A stretch of DNA of 64,000 nt from NCBI GenBank assembly GCA_044225555.1, contig JBGAIM010000012.1, positions 62,001 through 126,000 of the forward strand, given 5' to 3'. Positions within the stretch are counted from its first letter, which is position 1. Each line of letters opens with the position of its first letter. The notes under the pieces are model-generated. The model saw nothing but the letters and a program-made list of their open reading frames with translations. It was not told the origin of the DNA and made no database searches. The translations under genes and the position numbers were made by a program. Positions 40,731 to 49,160 of the stretch are shown here, piece after piece. This DNA comes from JADLHS01 sp044225555. Its GTDB lineage: Bacteria > Verrucomicrobiota > Verrucomicrobiia > Limisphaerales > JADLHS01.

Positions 40731-43505
40731 ATGGCTTCCGAACCGATTATCGGCTTGAATCATTTTGGTACGATGAGTCCTGATTCCGAACAAAACTGTC
40801 TCGGGGTGGGCAGGCGCATGCTGCAGGCGATCCGCCCGGCGGTGTTGAGCCGGGTAGTCGTGATTTTCGGTGCGCTTGCGATGGTCAAACTCATTCTGCT
40901 GATTGGATTGCGGAAGCACCTTCAGGAGATTCACTGGCGCAGCAGTGGCGATGCAGTGAGCTGGATCAACACCTTTACCTTCTATGCGCTGGCCGGGGTG
41001 CTGGTTTACACATTGGTTGAGTTGGGGCGGCAATGTCAGCCCGCCGGGACACGAGCGGTGCGGGTGGCGAACGGGTTGATGCTCGGGTTCGGTGGATTGC
41101 TGATCTTCCTGACGTTTCACGAGGGGGATAATAATTACTTGTATCCTGTCATGACTGGGGTTTTGAAATGGAAAGACCTCCTGCCTTATTTGAGTCTCAA
41201 CCTCTTCTTTCGCCCGCCGTACCTGGCGGCGTGGGTTTTTGCGTATGCGGTTGGCTACTATTTGCTGGTCCGGTCCGGGCGCGAGCGGCAGGCCTTGCTG
41301 ATGACGGCGGTTTTTGCCGGCCTTTACTGGGGGTTGTGCTGGAAGGAATTCATCCTGCGTCGAAATGACCTGTGGGTGATTTTCTTGTTCGGCTTGCTGG
41401 CGGTGATCATGCTTCGTCGCGGGCGCGCTTTTCACCCGGCCTGGTTGCTGACCCTGGCGGGCTGGACGGTGCTGGTATGGTGGCTTCTACGACTGGAATT
41501 GCCGGAAATTGGCCGATTGCCTCCCTACCTGACAATTTTGGGTGGTTGTCTCACCGTCTTGTTCGTCGTTGCAACGCTCGTGGCGCGGCGTGAAGGATTC
41601 CTCCAGCCGTGGATAAATGTGGTGGCTTTTTATTTTGTCGCGACGCTTTTGCTTTCGAGTGTCAATTACCCCAAGGCCGAGAATTTCAACAACCTCCTGG
41701 GGTTTGCGGCCAAGTTCCCTCACTACTTTTTGGGAGAATTAATTGTCACCGCCCTCATTGCTATTGGGGCGGTGCTGTACCATCGGCTACGGCCGGGCGG
41801 TTCGTTATGGTGGTTGGATCTGGTCGGATTGGGCGCGGTGGCGCTGGCGTTGATCGACTTGCGGTTGACTCAAATCATGGGGGTAAGGTTGGGTTGGGAT
41901 GTGCTGGCGTTTGGCAGCGATCCCAAAATGATGATCCGCCTGGCGAAGCCGCACCTGCCTTTGCTGGTTGGAGCGTTAGTCGGTGCGGGGGTGGCTTATG
42001 TGATCGCCGTGCGAATTGCCAGTTGGTGGCTGGCTAGAGGCGAATCGGCTGCACAAACCGAGGAGCGGCAGTTCCGCGGCTGGTGCCTGGCGGGCTGTTT
42101 TGCCATGTTCGCCGCGCTCAGCCCGGCTATCACGAAACCGGACAACGCGGAAGGGCAAAGTATGTTTCGCCTCGTCCAATCGAGCCCGCTTTGGAAACAC
42201 ACGGTCAACCGACCCCAGAAGCCGGAAGATTTTGTGCGAGTGGCGACCGAACTGGGCATGCCGAGTTTGGGTGGGGCTTTGACCCCGGGTGCAGTGCACG
42301 AGGCCCGGGATTTGAATGTGCTGCTGATTTTCCAGGAGTCTTCCTATAACCAGCACCTGTCGTTGTTCAGCGGCAGCCGGGAAACACAACCGCTCGTGTC
42401 GAGGTACAAAGATCGAATGGAGTTGTTCCCGAATTTCTTTTCCAGCTTTGCGGGCTCAATTCATGCCCGGTTCGCTGCTTTTACCGGCCTTTATCCGGTC
42501 AGTGATTTCAGCCGTTTCACCCTAAACCGGGTGCCGGTGAAGAGCATTTTTGAAGTGTTGGGCGGGCAGGGGTACGAGTGTTCCATGTTCTACTCGTCGT
42601 ATTTTGACTACACCGGGTTCCGGGATCTGTTGAAAAACCGTCAATTGCGCGAGATGTACGATGCGGATACGATGCCCGGGGAGCAAAGTGCCGAGCGGGT
42701 CTCGTGGGGATTAAAGGAAGAATCCACCGCCCGGGCGATCCGCCGGCAGCTTCAAGCGTATGCCGGCTCGAAAAAGCGGTTCTTTCTGACCTACGTACCG
42801 GCAGCGCCGCACTATCCTTATGACAAAATTCCGAAGGAATTTCGTGAATTCAAACTGGAGCGCCCTGGTGACTACTCTCCGCTCTACCTGAACGAACTGC
42901 TCTACATGGATTGGATCATTGCATCGATTTTGGATGAACTTAAGGAGACGGGCTTGCTGGAGAAAACCCTGGTGGTGATTACCTCGGACCATGGAGAAAT
43001 GTTGGGCGAAAATGGCGGGCCGATGGGGCATGGCTGGCGGGTCACCCCCCAATTGGCCAATGTTCCGCTCATCATCCTGGATCCGGATCACCCGGGATAC
43101 AAAATCAATCAGGCGATTGGCTCCTCGGTTGACTTGCTGCCAACGATGTTGGACTGCCTGGGAATTCCCGTGCCGGGCGGGGAGCTATACCAAGGTCGTT
43201 CACTCTATTCTTCCGCGCCGGATGAAAATCGCCGCATCTTTTTAAATTCGTACGATGAATTTGCGGTCGTGACTGAACGGGAGATTCAGACCGGAAGCCG
43301 GCGGTCGGGGGAGCTGGCCAGTGCGGCCCATCACATTTCAAATGTCGGCTCGATGACCGTCTTTGCTGAAACGAACACCCCTTCTCCTGCAATCTCGATC
43401 CGCCGGTTTGATGAATTCCAGGAAGGCTTTTTACGGAATTACTCCTACTATCGCGACGCGTTACACAACGACCGATTTACCAACTTGGTTCATAGCTCCC
43501 CGTAA
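40731..43505 (+). CDS. LTA-synthase/phosphoethanolamine-transferase-like sulfatase-fold membrane enzyme
   Basis: A 924-residue protein with an unusually long N-terminal membrane part (about ten helices, residues 35-480) and a C-terminal alkaline-phosphatase-fold domain. LNVLLIFQESSYNQHLSLF near residue 535 carries the expected nucleophile region, TYVPAAPHYPYD lies mid-domain, and VVITSDHGEMLGENGGPMGHG (around 752) provides metal ligands. Relatives transfer glycerol-phosphate, phosphoethanolamine or similar groups to lipids or glycans outside the membrane. It starts divergently from fcl and closes the glycan locus. An inner ATG at 40773 is possible. Confidence 0.85.
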   Translation: MASEPIIGLNHFGTMSPDSEQNCLGVGRRMLQAIRPAVLSRVVVIFGALAMVKLILLIGLRKHLQEIHWRSSGDAVSWINTFTFYALAGVLVYTLVELGRQCQPAGTRAVRVANGLMLGFGGLLIFLTFHEGDNNYLYPVMTGVLKWKDLLPYLSLNLFFRPPYLAAWVFAYAVGYYLLVRSGRERQALLMTAVFAGLYWGLCWKEFILRRNDLWVIFLFGLLAVIMLRRGRAFHPAWLLTLAGWTVLVWWLLRLELPEIGRLPPYLTILGGCLTVLFVVATLVARREGFLQPWINVVAFYFVATLLLSSVNYPKAENFNNLLGFAAKFPHYFLGELIVTALIAIGAVLYHRLRPGGSLWWLDLVGLGAVALALIDLRLTQIMGVRLGWDVLAFGSDPKMMIRLAKPHLPLLVGALVGAGVAYVIAVRIASWWLARGESAAQTEERQFRGWCLAGCFAMFAALSPAITKPDNAEGQSMFRLVQSSPLWKHTVNRPQKPEDFVRVATELGMPSLGGALTPGAVHEARDLNVLLIFQESSYNQHLSLFSGSRETQPLVSRYKDRMELFPNFFSSFAGSIHARFAAFTGLYPVSDFSRFTLNRVPVKSIFEVLGGQGYECSMFYSSYFDYTGFRDLLKNRQLREMYDADTMPGEQSAERVSWGLKEESTARAIRRQLQAYAGSKKRFFLTYVPAAPHYPYDKIPKEFREFKLERPGDYSPLYLNELLYMDWIIASILDELKETGLLEKTLVVITSDHGEMLGENGGPMGHGWRVTPQLANVPLIILDPDHPGYKINQAIGSSVDLLPTMLDCLGIPVPGGELYQGRSLYSSAPDENRRIFLNSYDEFAVVTEREIQTGSRRSGELASAAHHISNVGSMTVFAETNTPSPAISIRRFDEFQEGFLRNYSYYRDALHNDRFTNLVHSSP

Positions 43506-43652
43506 CTTCGAGCCAGTGCGAACTGTCCTGTTTCGCACCAGCGTGGACAGTTCTTCCACAAAGTGGACAATTCCACCCGGTCCCGCCCCGGGGATTCTAC
43601 GGAGGTTGGTCGGGAATAAATCATTTCCTTACGGCATGTTTGCCCGTTGCGT

Positions 43653-43670
43653 TTGGTGGGTGCATCGCTA
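43653..43670 (+). promoter_or_regulatory. Weak sigma-54-like promoter before the first short pilin
   Basis: GG at 43655-43656 and GC at 43667-43668 are exactly 10 bases apart, in ttggtgggtgcatcgcta. The -12 part is good, the -24 part is degenerate. It aligns base for base with the better match before the second pilin gene, and the distance from GC to ATG is nearly the same (111 against 109 bases). Confidence 0.45.
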
Positions 43671-43678
43671 GAGTGGTT

Positions 43679-43777
43679 TTGCGGTCGTCGTCGGGCAATC
43701 TGCGAGCCATCATTGTCATTATTCATAGCTGCCCGGGGCCGGGGTTCGCACCGCACAACATAAAAGAAAGGTTCGTT
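43679..43777 (+). ncRNA. Conserved structured 5' leader of the first pilin gene
   Basis: This leader aligns with that of the second pilin (44249-44345): shared blocks are ttgcggt, ggcaatc, gagc and gttc.c.ccgcac, then an A-rich ribosome-binding region. A stem 43692-43697 with 43730-43735 closes a 32-base loop and corresponds to the longer stem in the second leader, with one G-C to A-U compensatory change. Confidence 0.45.
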
Positions 43778-44140
43778 ATGAGGATAAAAAGTTACGGCCG
43801 GGGCGGCTTTACCCTGGTGGAAATCATGATCGTAGTTGCAATCATAGGATTGCTGGCGGCGATCGCGATTCCCAATTTTGTAAAAGCCAGAAACACCGCG
43901 CAGACAAATGCTTGCATAAACAATCTTCGGCAGATTGATAGTGCCATGCAACAGTGGGCGTTGGAAACTGGGGCAGGGGATGCAACGGTGGTGAAGTCAT
44001 CCATCTGGGAGTACATCAAGAATGGTCAGCCGAGGTGTCCAGTTGGTAACCGGCCCTATGAACTGCCGGCTTCGGTGACGACGCCGCCCACTTGTCCAAA
44101 CGCGGCCACACTGCCCGCTCACCGGTTGGGCACACCTTAG
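43778..44140 (+). CDS. Short type IV pilin-like protein (first of tandem pair)
   Basis: A 120-residue protein. The leader MRIKSYGRGG is followed by FTLVEIMIVVAIIGLLAAIA and IPNFVKARNTAQTNAC, the standard prepilin helix with Glu at +5. The small C-terminal domain has two or three cysteines (ACINN, RCPVGN, TCPN) that could form a disulfide. The second gene is about two-thirds identical by eye. Size and N-terminus fit a major pilin/GspG-like subunit. The ATG follows AAAGAAAGG. Confidence 0.85.
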   Translation: MRIKSYGRGGFTLVEIMIVVAIIGLLAAIAIPNFVKARNTAQTNACINNLRQIDSAMQQWALETGAGDATVVKSSIWEYIKNGQPRCPVGNRPYELPASVTTPPTCPNAATLPAHRLGTP

Positions 44141-44166
44141 TTCGCTTTCCCAGCCGTTCGCTTTGC

Positions 44167-44194
44167 AGCCCGGAACCTCGTTCCGGGCTTTTTT
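44167..44194 (+). terminator. Rho-independent terminator after the first pilin
   Basis: A 10-bp perfect stem (44167-44176 with 44180-44189), three-base loop, then a T run to 44194. Confidence 0.9.
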
Positions 44195-44222
44195 GTTCGT
44201 GGGACAGGATTGGATAGTGGAT

Positions 44223-44240
44223 TTGGCACCTGTGCTGCTA
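44223..44240 (+). promoter_or_regulatory. Sigma-54-like promoter before the second pilin
   Basis: ttggcacctgtgctgcta contains TGGCAC, five bases, then CTGCT against the consensus TTGCW, with GG (44225-44226) and GC (44237-44238) exactly 10 bases apart. Pilin genes in several phyla use sigma-54. The match is good but found by eye; no activator site was identified. Confidence 0.6.
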
Positions 44241-44248
44241 ATTCCCGC

Positions 44249-44345
44249 TTGCGGTTGCAGCAGGCAATCAGTGAGCACTAACCGTAATTGTCTAACCCGC
44301 CTGCTGCTGTGTTCACGCCGCACGAACAGAAAGAAAAGAGTAACT
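44249..44345 (+). ncRNA. Conserved structured 5' leader of the second pilin gene
   Basis: A perfect 9-bp stem (44257-44265 with 44299-44307) encloses a 33-base loop. Flanking blocks match the leader of the first pilin gene (43679-43777), including spacing to the ATG. It could regulate translation or stabilise an abundant mRNA. It does not match the cyclic-di-GMP-I riboswitch core that I know from other pilin leaders. Confidence 0.5.
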
Positions 44346-44705
44346 ATGAAGATCAACACCTCTCGCAAAGCGGGCTTCACCCTGGTTGAAATCATGATCG
44401 TTGTGGCCATCATCGGCTTGCTGGCCGCGATCGCGATTCCCAACTTTGTCCGCGCTCGTAACACGTCCCAGCAAAATGCTTGCATCAATAACATGCGTCA
44501 GATTGACAGCGCCACCCAGCAGTGGGCGCTGGAGACGGGTGCTAATGATTCGACCGCTCCGACGGCTTCGATCTGGGGATTCATCAAGGGTGGCACGGCG
44601 CCGGAATGCCCGGTTGGTCCTACCGCTTACACGCTTCCTGCTTCCGTGATCGCCGGCCCCGTTTGCCCGAATGTGGGTACGCTGCCCGGCCACGTGTTGC
44701 CGTAA
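44346..44705 (+). CDS. Short type IV pilin-like protein (second of tandem pair)
   Basis: A 119-residue protein. The leader MKINTSRKAG precedes FTLVEIMIVVAIIGLLAAIA and IPNFVRARNTSQQNAC. The mature part is close to the first copy: INNMRQIDSATQQWALETGA, SIWGFIKGG, CPVGPTAYTLPASVI, CPNVGTLPGH. The ATG lies after AGAAAAGAGTAACT. Each copy has its own promoter-like site, leader and terminator, so they can be expressed separately. They are candidates for the major fibre subunit missing from the pseudopilus operon at 12.7-17.1 kb. Confidence 0.87.
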   Translation: MKINTSRKAGFTLVEIMIVVAIIGLLAAIAIPNFVRARNTSQQNACINNMRQIDSATQQWALETGANDSTAPTASIWGFIKGGTAPECPVGPTAYTLPASVIAGPVCPNVGTLPGHVLP

Positions 44706-44725
44706 TTGATCAGTTCAATTTTCAC

Positions 44726-44755
44726 AAGGCCCGAAGCACTGCTTCGGGCCTTTTT
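44726..44755 (+). terminator. Rho-independent terminator after the second pilin
   Basis: A 12-bp stem (44726-44737 with 44741-44752), three-base loop and a run of five T, just 20 bases after the stop. Confidence 0.9.
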
Positions 44756-44836
44756 GATTAGCGATGACGCCTTGAAGATTGACCACAACAGCGGATTTGT
44801 ATATTCGCAGTCCGTCGGTGACCAGTTCGTGATGCG

Positions 44837-45592
44837 ATGATAACCATACTTAAAACTGAAAAACTTCGCGTAGAGTATTTCAGTCGGGAATTCCAGAAGA
44901 CTCCTAAGATCGCGCTGCACGGTCTTGATTTGGACATCAAGGCAGGTGAGGTGTTCGGCTTTCTCGGGCCGAACGGCGCGGGCAAGACGACCACGATGAA
45001 CGTGCTGCTCGGGTTCGTCCAGCCCACGAGCGGGTCTGCCTCATTGTTCGGAATAGATGTCCGGCAACCTATCGCCCGCCAGCGCATTGGCTATTTGCCG
45101 GAGTTGACCTACTACTACAAATTCCTCACGGCGGAGGAACTCTTGAGATTCTATGGGACCATCTTTGGATTGAGTCGGGTTGAGATGGACAAGCGGATCG
45201 AGGAGCTTATCAAACTGGTTGAACTCGGGCACGCCGCCAAGCGACCGATCAAGACTTACTCCAAGGGCATGCAGCAACGCGTTGGGTTGGCGCAGGCGCT
45301 CATCAACAACCCCGATCTGCTCATCCTTGATGAACCCACCAGCGGTTTGGACCCTCTAGGTCGGATGAAAGTGCGCGAAATAATCCAGCGATTGAAGAAT
45401 GAGGGCAAGACCGTCTTTTTTTCTTCCCACGAACTGGGCGAAGTAGAAACCATTTGTGATCGGGTTGCCATCATCAATCAGGGAGAATTGAAGGTCGAGG
45501 GCCGGGTTTCCGAGTTGGTGCAGAAACACCAGGCCAGCCTCGAAAAGGTGTTCCTCGACATCATTGGTTACCAACCTTCTTCTGTGACATGA
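44837..45592 (+). CDS. ABC transporter ATP-binding protein
   Basis: A 251-residue ATPase of the ABC-2/NatA type. Walker A is GFLGPNGAGKTTTMN (about 41-55), the signature is YSKGMQQRVGLAQAL, Walker B is LLILDEPTSGLDP, and the switch histidine is in FFSSHELGEVE. It pairs with the permease that overlaps it (ATGA). The exported substrate is not evident. Confidence 0.93.
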   Translation: MITILKTEKLRVEYFSREFQKTPKIALHGLDLDIKAGEVFGFLGPNGAGKTTTMNVLLGFVQPTSGSASLFGIDVRQPIARQRIGYLPELTYYYKFLTAEELLRFYGTIFGLSRVEMDKRIEELIKLVELGHAAKRPIKTYSKGMQQRVGLAQALINNPDLLILDEPTSGLDPLGRMKVREIIQRLKNEGKTVFFSSHELGEVETICDRVAIINQGELKVEGRVSELVQKHQASLEKVFLDIIGYQPSSVT

Positions 45593-46368
45593 ATACTGTT
45601 TGGGCACTCTCCGCTGTCGTCATCAAGGAACTCTATCGGCGCAAGGACTTTTACGTGCTGTTTGTCCTCAGCGCGCTGATTACCCTCGGCGCCGGGTCGG
45701 TCAATTTCTTCAATGATTCAAGCATCGTCCGGTATTTGAAAGACATCTGCTTGTTGCTGATCTGGATTTCAACCCTGATCATTGCGGTCGTCACGACGGC
45801 CCGGCAGATTCCCGCCGAAAAGGAAAACCGAACCATCTTTCCGTTGCTGGCCAAACCCGTGTCGCGCGGGCAACTCATCGTCGGGAAATTCCTCGGCTGC
45901 TGGCTTGCTGCTGGGATCGCCCTGCTGGTGTTCTATGTGTTCTTTGTGATTGTCACCGGGGTGCGTGAGCCGCACTGGCAAGTGGTCGCATACCTCAAGG
46001 CCCTGTCGCTTCAGTGGTTGATGCTCGGCATCGTCATTGCCATGACGCTGCTGGGTTCGGTCTTGTTCTCCGCTGTTTCGTCCAACGCAACGATCTGTTT
46101 GATTGCCGTGATCGGGATTCTTTTCATTGGTGAGCATCTTGGCAAAATCGCGTTGCGCCAAGCCGAGCCGGTCAGCACGATCTTATACACGGCGTACTTC
46201 TGCATTCCGCACTTTGAACTGTTTGATGTTCGTCAGCAGGTGGTGAACAGCCAGGCGATGCCTGGCTTGGTGGATTGCGGGATGGCCACACTCTATGCCG
46301 CGGCGTATGCGGGCGGAATTTTGATGGTTACCTGGTTGTTGTTTCGTCGCAAAGGCCTGAGTACATGA
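45589..46368 (+). CDS. ABC-2 type transporter permease
   Basis: A 259-residue protein with six membrane segments, starting with an amphipathic NTVWALSAVVIKELYRRKDFYVLFVLSAL. TARQIPAEKENRTIFPLLAKPVSRGQLIVGKFLG is the characteristic ABC-2 cytoplasmic loop. It overlaps both the ATPase gene upstream and the TPR gene downstream by four bases, so the three are a single operon. Confidence 0.88.
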   Translation: MNTVWALSAVVIKELYRRKDFYVLFVLSALITLGAGSVNFFNDSSIVRYLKDICLLLIWISTLIIAVVTTARQIPAEKENRTIFPLLAKPVSRGQLIVGKFLGCWLAAGIALLVFYVFFVIVTGVREPHWQVVAYLKALSLQWLMLGIVIAMTLLGSVLFSAVSSNATICLIAVIGILFIGEHLGKIALRQAEPVSTILYTAYFCIPHFELFDVRQQVVNSQAMPGLVDCGMATLYAAAYAGGILMVTWLLFRRKGLST

Positions 46369-47270
46369 TCAAGGCATCGCCATTATGGTTGCTGGCTTTC
46401 TTGGTTGCGGTTGCCTTTACCTTGGCGACGAGTCTCGAATTGCGGGCGGGAAAATGGACGGACTCCGCGCGTGCGAACGGAGCCTTCACAAAACTGCTGG
46501 GTGATGGCCGGAAGTTGTTTGCCAATCAATTTGTTGAAATGGCCGACGTCTATCTGCACAGCGGCGTTTACCCTTCGATATTTGATCGGCGCGAGACAAA
46601 AAGTTCTCAGGCGATCAGTGCCGGATCGGGTGAGCATGCGGATCTAGACGATCACGATCATGACGCGCACAAGCATGACGAGGAACATGAAGAAGTCATG
46701 AATTTCCGGCCGGAGCCGCGGAACTGGCTGGACCGGTTGATCCGACGTTTTCGGATTACCGAGCACACGGAGTTGGAGGGCGCGCAGGCACGTGAAGTCC
46801 TTCCCTGGCTCCGCATTGCCATCGAACTGGACCCCCAAAAAACGGAGACGTATGTGACGACCGCCTATTGGCTGCGTAAGCAGATTGGCCGGGTAAAGGA
46901 AGCGGAGCAGGTCCTGCGCGAAGGCATTCGCAATAATCCGAATAACGCGGAGATTCTGTATGAAATGGGGTTGCTCTATCAAGAGGGTTACCACGACACC
47001 AATCGAGCGCGTAATCTCTGGACGCTTGCCTTGCGCCGTTGGGATGGGCAGAGCGACGAGGCCAAAGCTGCCAGTACCGACATCCTCGGGAGGATTGCCA
47101 TTCACTTTGCCCGCCTTGAAGAGTCCGCTGGAAATGTGCGGCAGGCGATTCCGTATTTTGAAAGAGCCCGCCAGGTTTCCCCTGAGCCGGAGCCATTGCA
47201 GAAGCACATTGCTGAATTGAGAGCCAGGATTGGTGATTCACCCGCTGGTCCGCTTAAGCCGGTTCCTTGA
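46365..47270 (+). CDS. Membrane-anchored TPR protein with a histidine-rich segment
   Basis: 301 residues from ATG 46365, which overlaps the permease stop. One N-terminal helix (LWLLAFLVAVAFTLATSLEL) anchors it. Residues 91-110 are rich in His, Asp and Glu (HADLDDHDHDAHKHDEEHEE), a possible metal-binding or flexible acidic stretch. TPR-like repeats follow from about 150 (LRIAIELDPQKTETYVTTAYWL, EAEQVLREGIRNNPNNAEI, AIPYFERARQVSPEPEPLQK). It is probably an accessory of the ABC exporter. Confidence 0.75.
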   Translation: MIKASPLWLLAFLVAVAFTLATSLELRAGKWTDSARANGAFTKLLGDGRKLFANQFVEMADVYLHSGVYPSIFDRRETKSSQAISAGSGEHADLDDHDHDAHKHDEEHEEVMNFRPEPRNWLDRLIRRFRITEHTELEGAQAREVLPWLRIAIELDPQKTETYVTTAYWLRKQIGRVKEAEQVLREGIRNNPNNAEILYEMGLLYQEGYHDTNRARNLWTLALRRWDGQSDEAKAASTDILGRIAIHFARLEESAGNVRQAIPYFERARQVSPEPEPLQKHIAELRARIGDSPAGPLKPVP

Positions 47271-47338
47271 CGGTAAAATCTCATCCTTCCACAATTGAGC
47301 TTGGTCTTCCTTTTCGAGTTTTGCTTTAATTCCGGCGA

Positions 47339-48001
47339 ATGAAAGTCCGGCAGGCAAGGCTCAGACGCAAAACAAAGGAAACCAGTATCGCGCTCGCGTT
47401 GAAACTCGATGGCGCCGGCAGGTCATCTGTCAAAACGGGGATTCCTTTTTTTGACCACATGCTGACCTTGTTTGCCAAACATGCCGTCGTGGATCTGAAC
47501 CTCCGTTGCAAAGGCGATCTTGAAGTGGATGCGCACCATACCGTCGAGGATTGCGGTATCGCGTTGGGGCAGGCTTTTGTTCAGGCCTTGGGTGACAAGA
47601 AGGGTATCCGGCGGTATGGCGCGGGATTTCATCCGAAGAACCCGTTCACCGGAGAGGCGCATGTACCCATGGACGAATGTCTCGCGCGCTGCGTGGTGGA
47701 TTTCAGCGGACGACCGTATCTCGTCTGGCGAGGATTGGATGGGCTGGCCTACCAGCGCCTCGGGCGGGCAGAGCGGACGCAGGATATGTCGAGTGCCTTT
47801 CGCTTTGGCCTGGCCCGCGAATTTTTCCAAGGATTCGCCAATGAGGCCCGATGTAACCTCCACTTGGAGCTTCTCTACGGCGACGAACCGCATCATATCG
47901 TGGAGGCTCTTTTCAAGGCGTTTGCCAAGGCTGTTGACGTGGCCTGCCAGCGGGATCCTCGAATCGCGGGGCAACTTCCCAGTACCAAAGGCAAACTTTG
48001 A
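47339..48001 (+). CDS. hisB: Imidazoleglycerol-phosphate dehydratase
   Basis: Sixth step of histidine biosynthesis, manganese-dependent. The two metal-binding repeats are clear: FFDHMLTLFAKHA and DAHHTVEDCGIALGQAF, then PYLVWRGL in the middle and GDEPHHIVEALFKAFAKA near the end. At 220 residues it is slightly longer than the usual ~195 because of an insertion around GAGFHPKNPFTGEAHVP. No other his gene is adjacent. The start ATG at 47339 gives MKVRQARLRRKTKETSI, as expected. Confidence 0.95.
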   Translation: MKVRQARLRRKTKETSIALALKLDGAGRSSVKTGIPFFDHMLTLFAKHAVVDLNLRCKGDLEVDAHHTVEDCGIALGQAFVQALGDKKGIRRYGAGFHPKNPFTGEAHVPMDECLARCVVDFSGRPYLVWRGLDGLAYQRLGRAERTQDMSSAFRFGLAREFFQGFANEARCNLHLELLYGDEPHHIVEALFKAFAKAVDVACQRDPRIAGQLPSTKGKL

Positions 48002-48037
48002 TTCCTGAATAAGTCCCACCTTCCACCCGTCCAACCG

Positions 48038-48631
48038 ATGGCCGAATTAGAATATTCCTCCGCCCCAGACGAGGCTCTGGTGAAGGCCGCGCAGAAGGGT
48101 GACATGGGTGCGTTCGAAGAGATGGTGGCCCGTCACCGCGACAAGATTTACGCGCGCGCCTACACCATGATGAGGAATGAAGACGAGGCCGTTGATCTTT
48201 CTCAGGAAGCTTGGGTGAAAGGCTGGCAACGCTTGGCGCAGTTTCAGGGTGAATCGAGTTTCACGACGTGGATGACCCGCATCGTGATCAACCTCTGCCT
48301 CGATCAACTGCGCAAGAAGAAACGCCAGCGCGCCGAATCCATCGAGGAAATGGACGAGGAATCCGGCGGGGTTGAACGGCAAATGCCAGTCATCACGGTC
48401 AACCCAACGGAGCGGCTCGAACGGGCGGAGTTGCGGGCGCGGATTGATCGGGCGTTGAGCCAGCTTTCCGAAGCGCATCGGACCGTGTTGGTGCTTCACG
48501 AGTTTGAGCACATGGAATACAAAACCATTGCCAAAACGATGAACTGCTCGATCGGGACGGTCATGTCGCGGTTGTTCTATGCGCGACGACGGATGGCATC
48601 GTTGTTGCAGGATTTGAGAAAGCCGGAATGA
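48038..48631 (+). CDS. ECF-type RNA polymerase sigma factor
   Basis: A 197-residue sigma factor. Region 2 runs from LVKAAQKGDMGAFEEMVARH to DLSQEAWVKGWQRLAQFQGESSFTTWM and TRIVINLCLDQLRKKKR. Region 4 is LSQLSEAHRTVLVLHEFEHMEYKTIAKTMNCSIGTVMSRLFYARRRM. The DNA-contact helices look intact. The anti-sigma gene follows by 10 bases, so this pair controls an envelope or stress response. Confidence 0.93.
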   Translation: MAELEYSSAPDEALVKAAQKGDMGAFEEMVARHRDKIYARAYTMMRNEDEAVDLSQEAWVKGWQRLAQFQGESSFTTWMTRIVINLCLDQLRKKKRQRAESIEEMDEESGGVERQMPVITVNPTERLERAELRARIDRALSQLSEAHRTVLVLHEFEHMEYKTIAKTMNCSIGTVMSRLFYARRRMASLLQDLRKPE

Positions 48632-48641
48632 GGGTTGTGAT

Positions 48642-49160
48642 ATGAAACAGGACATACAGTTGAAGTTGCAGGCATATCTGGATGGCGAACTGCCGCCTGC
48701 GGAGGTGAAGGTGGTGGCGGACTTGATCGCCGCCGATCCACACGCCCGCGAACTGTTGACGGAACTCACAAACACCCGCGCCGTTGTCACCGCCCACGAG
48801 GTGACTGTGAAGGTGCCGGCCACGCGCGAATTCTACTGGTCAGGCATCCGCCGCGAAATCGAACGGCAGGAGCCATCACCACGTCCTCAATCTCAGGACG
48901 TCTCCCTCTTCGCCCTGTTGCGACGGATGCTGGTTCCGGCCAGCGGACTGGTCGCGGTGATGCTGGCGGTAATGCTGGCCGGTCAGACTTTCCGTTCCTC
49001 GGGCAACCTGATACGGGAGGAGAGCGAGACTACTTTCACCGATGCGGGAGCATTTACCTATCGGGACTACGCCTCGGGCACAACCCTCGTCTGGGTGGAT
49101 TACCCGGCGGAAAAGGACTTTGCCGAGGTGGATTCTGACGATACACTCGAATTCGACTAG
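48642..49160 (+). CDS. Anti-sigma factor, membrane-anchored
   Basis: A 172-residue protein. The N-terminal part (LQAYLDGELPPAEVKVVADLIAADPHARELL) is the zinc-less anti-sigma helical domain. A membrane segment lies at about 104-121 (LVPASGLVAVMLAVMLAG), and a short periplasmic tail ends in ...DDTLEFD. It directly abuts the next gene (stop at 49160, ATG at 49161), so it is co-expressed with sigma factor and secreted protein. Confidence 0.85.
   Translation: MKQDIQLKLQAYLDGELPPAEVKVVADLIAADPHARELLTELTNTRAVVTAHEVTVKVPATREFYWSGIRREIERQEPSPRPQSQDVSLFALLRRMLVPASGLVAVMLAVMLAGQTFRSSGNLIREESETTFTDAGAFTYRDYASGTTLVWVDYPAEKDFAEVDSDDTLEFD

Noticed and set aside
44249..44345. Cyclic-di-GMP-I riboswitch in the pilin leader
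   Set aside because: Such riboswitches occur before pilin genes, but the conserved GGGACGCAAAGC-type core is absent from both leaders.
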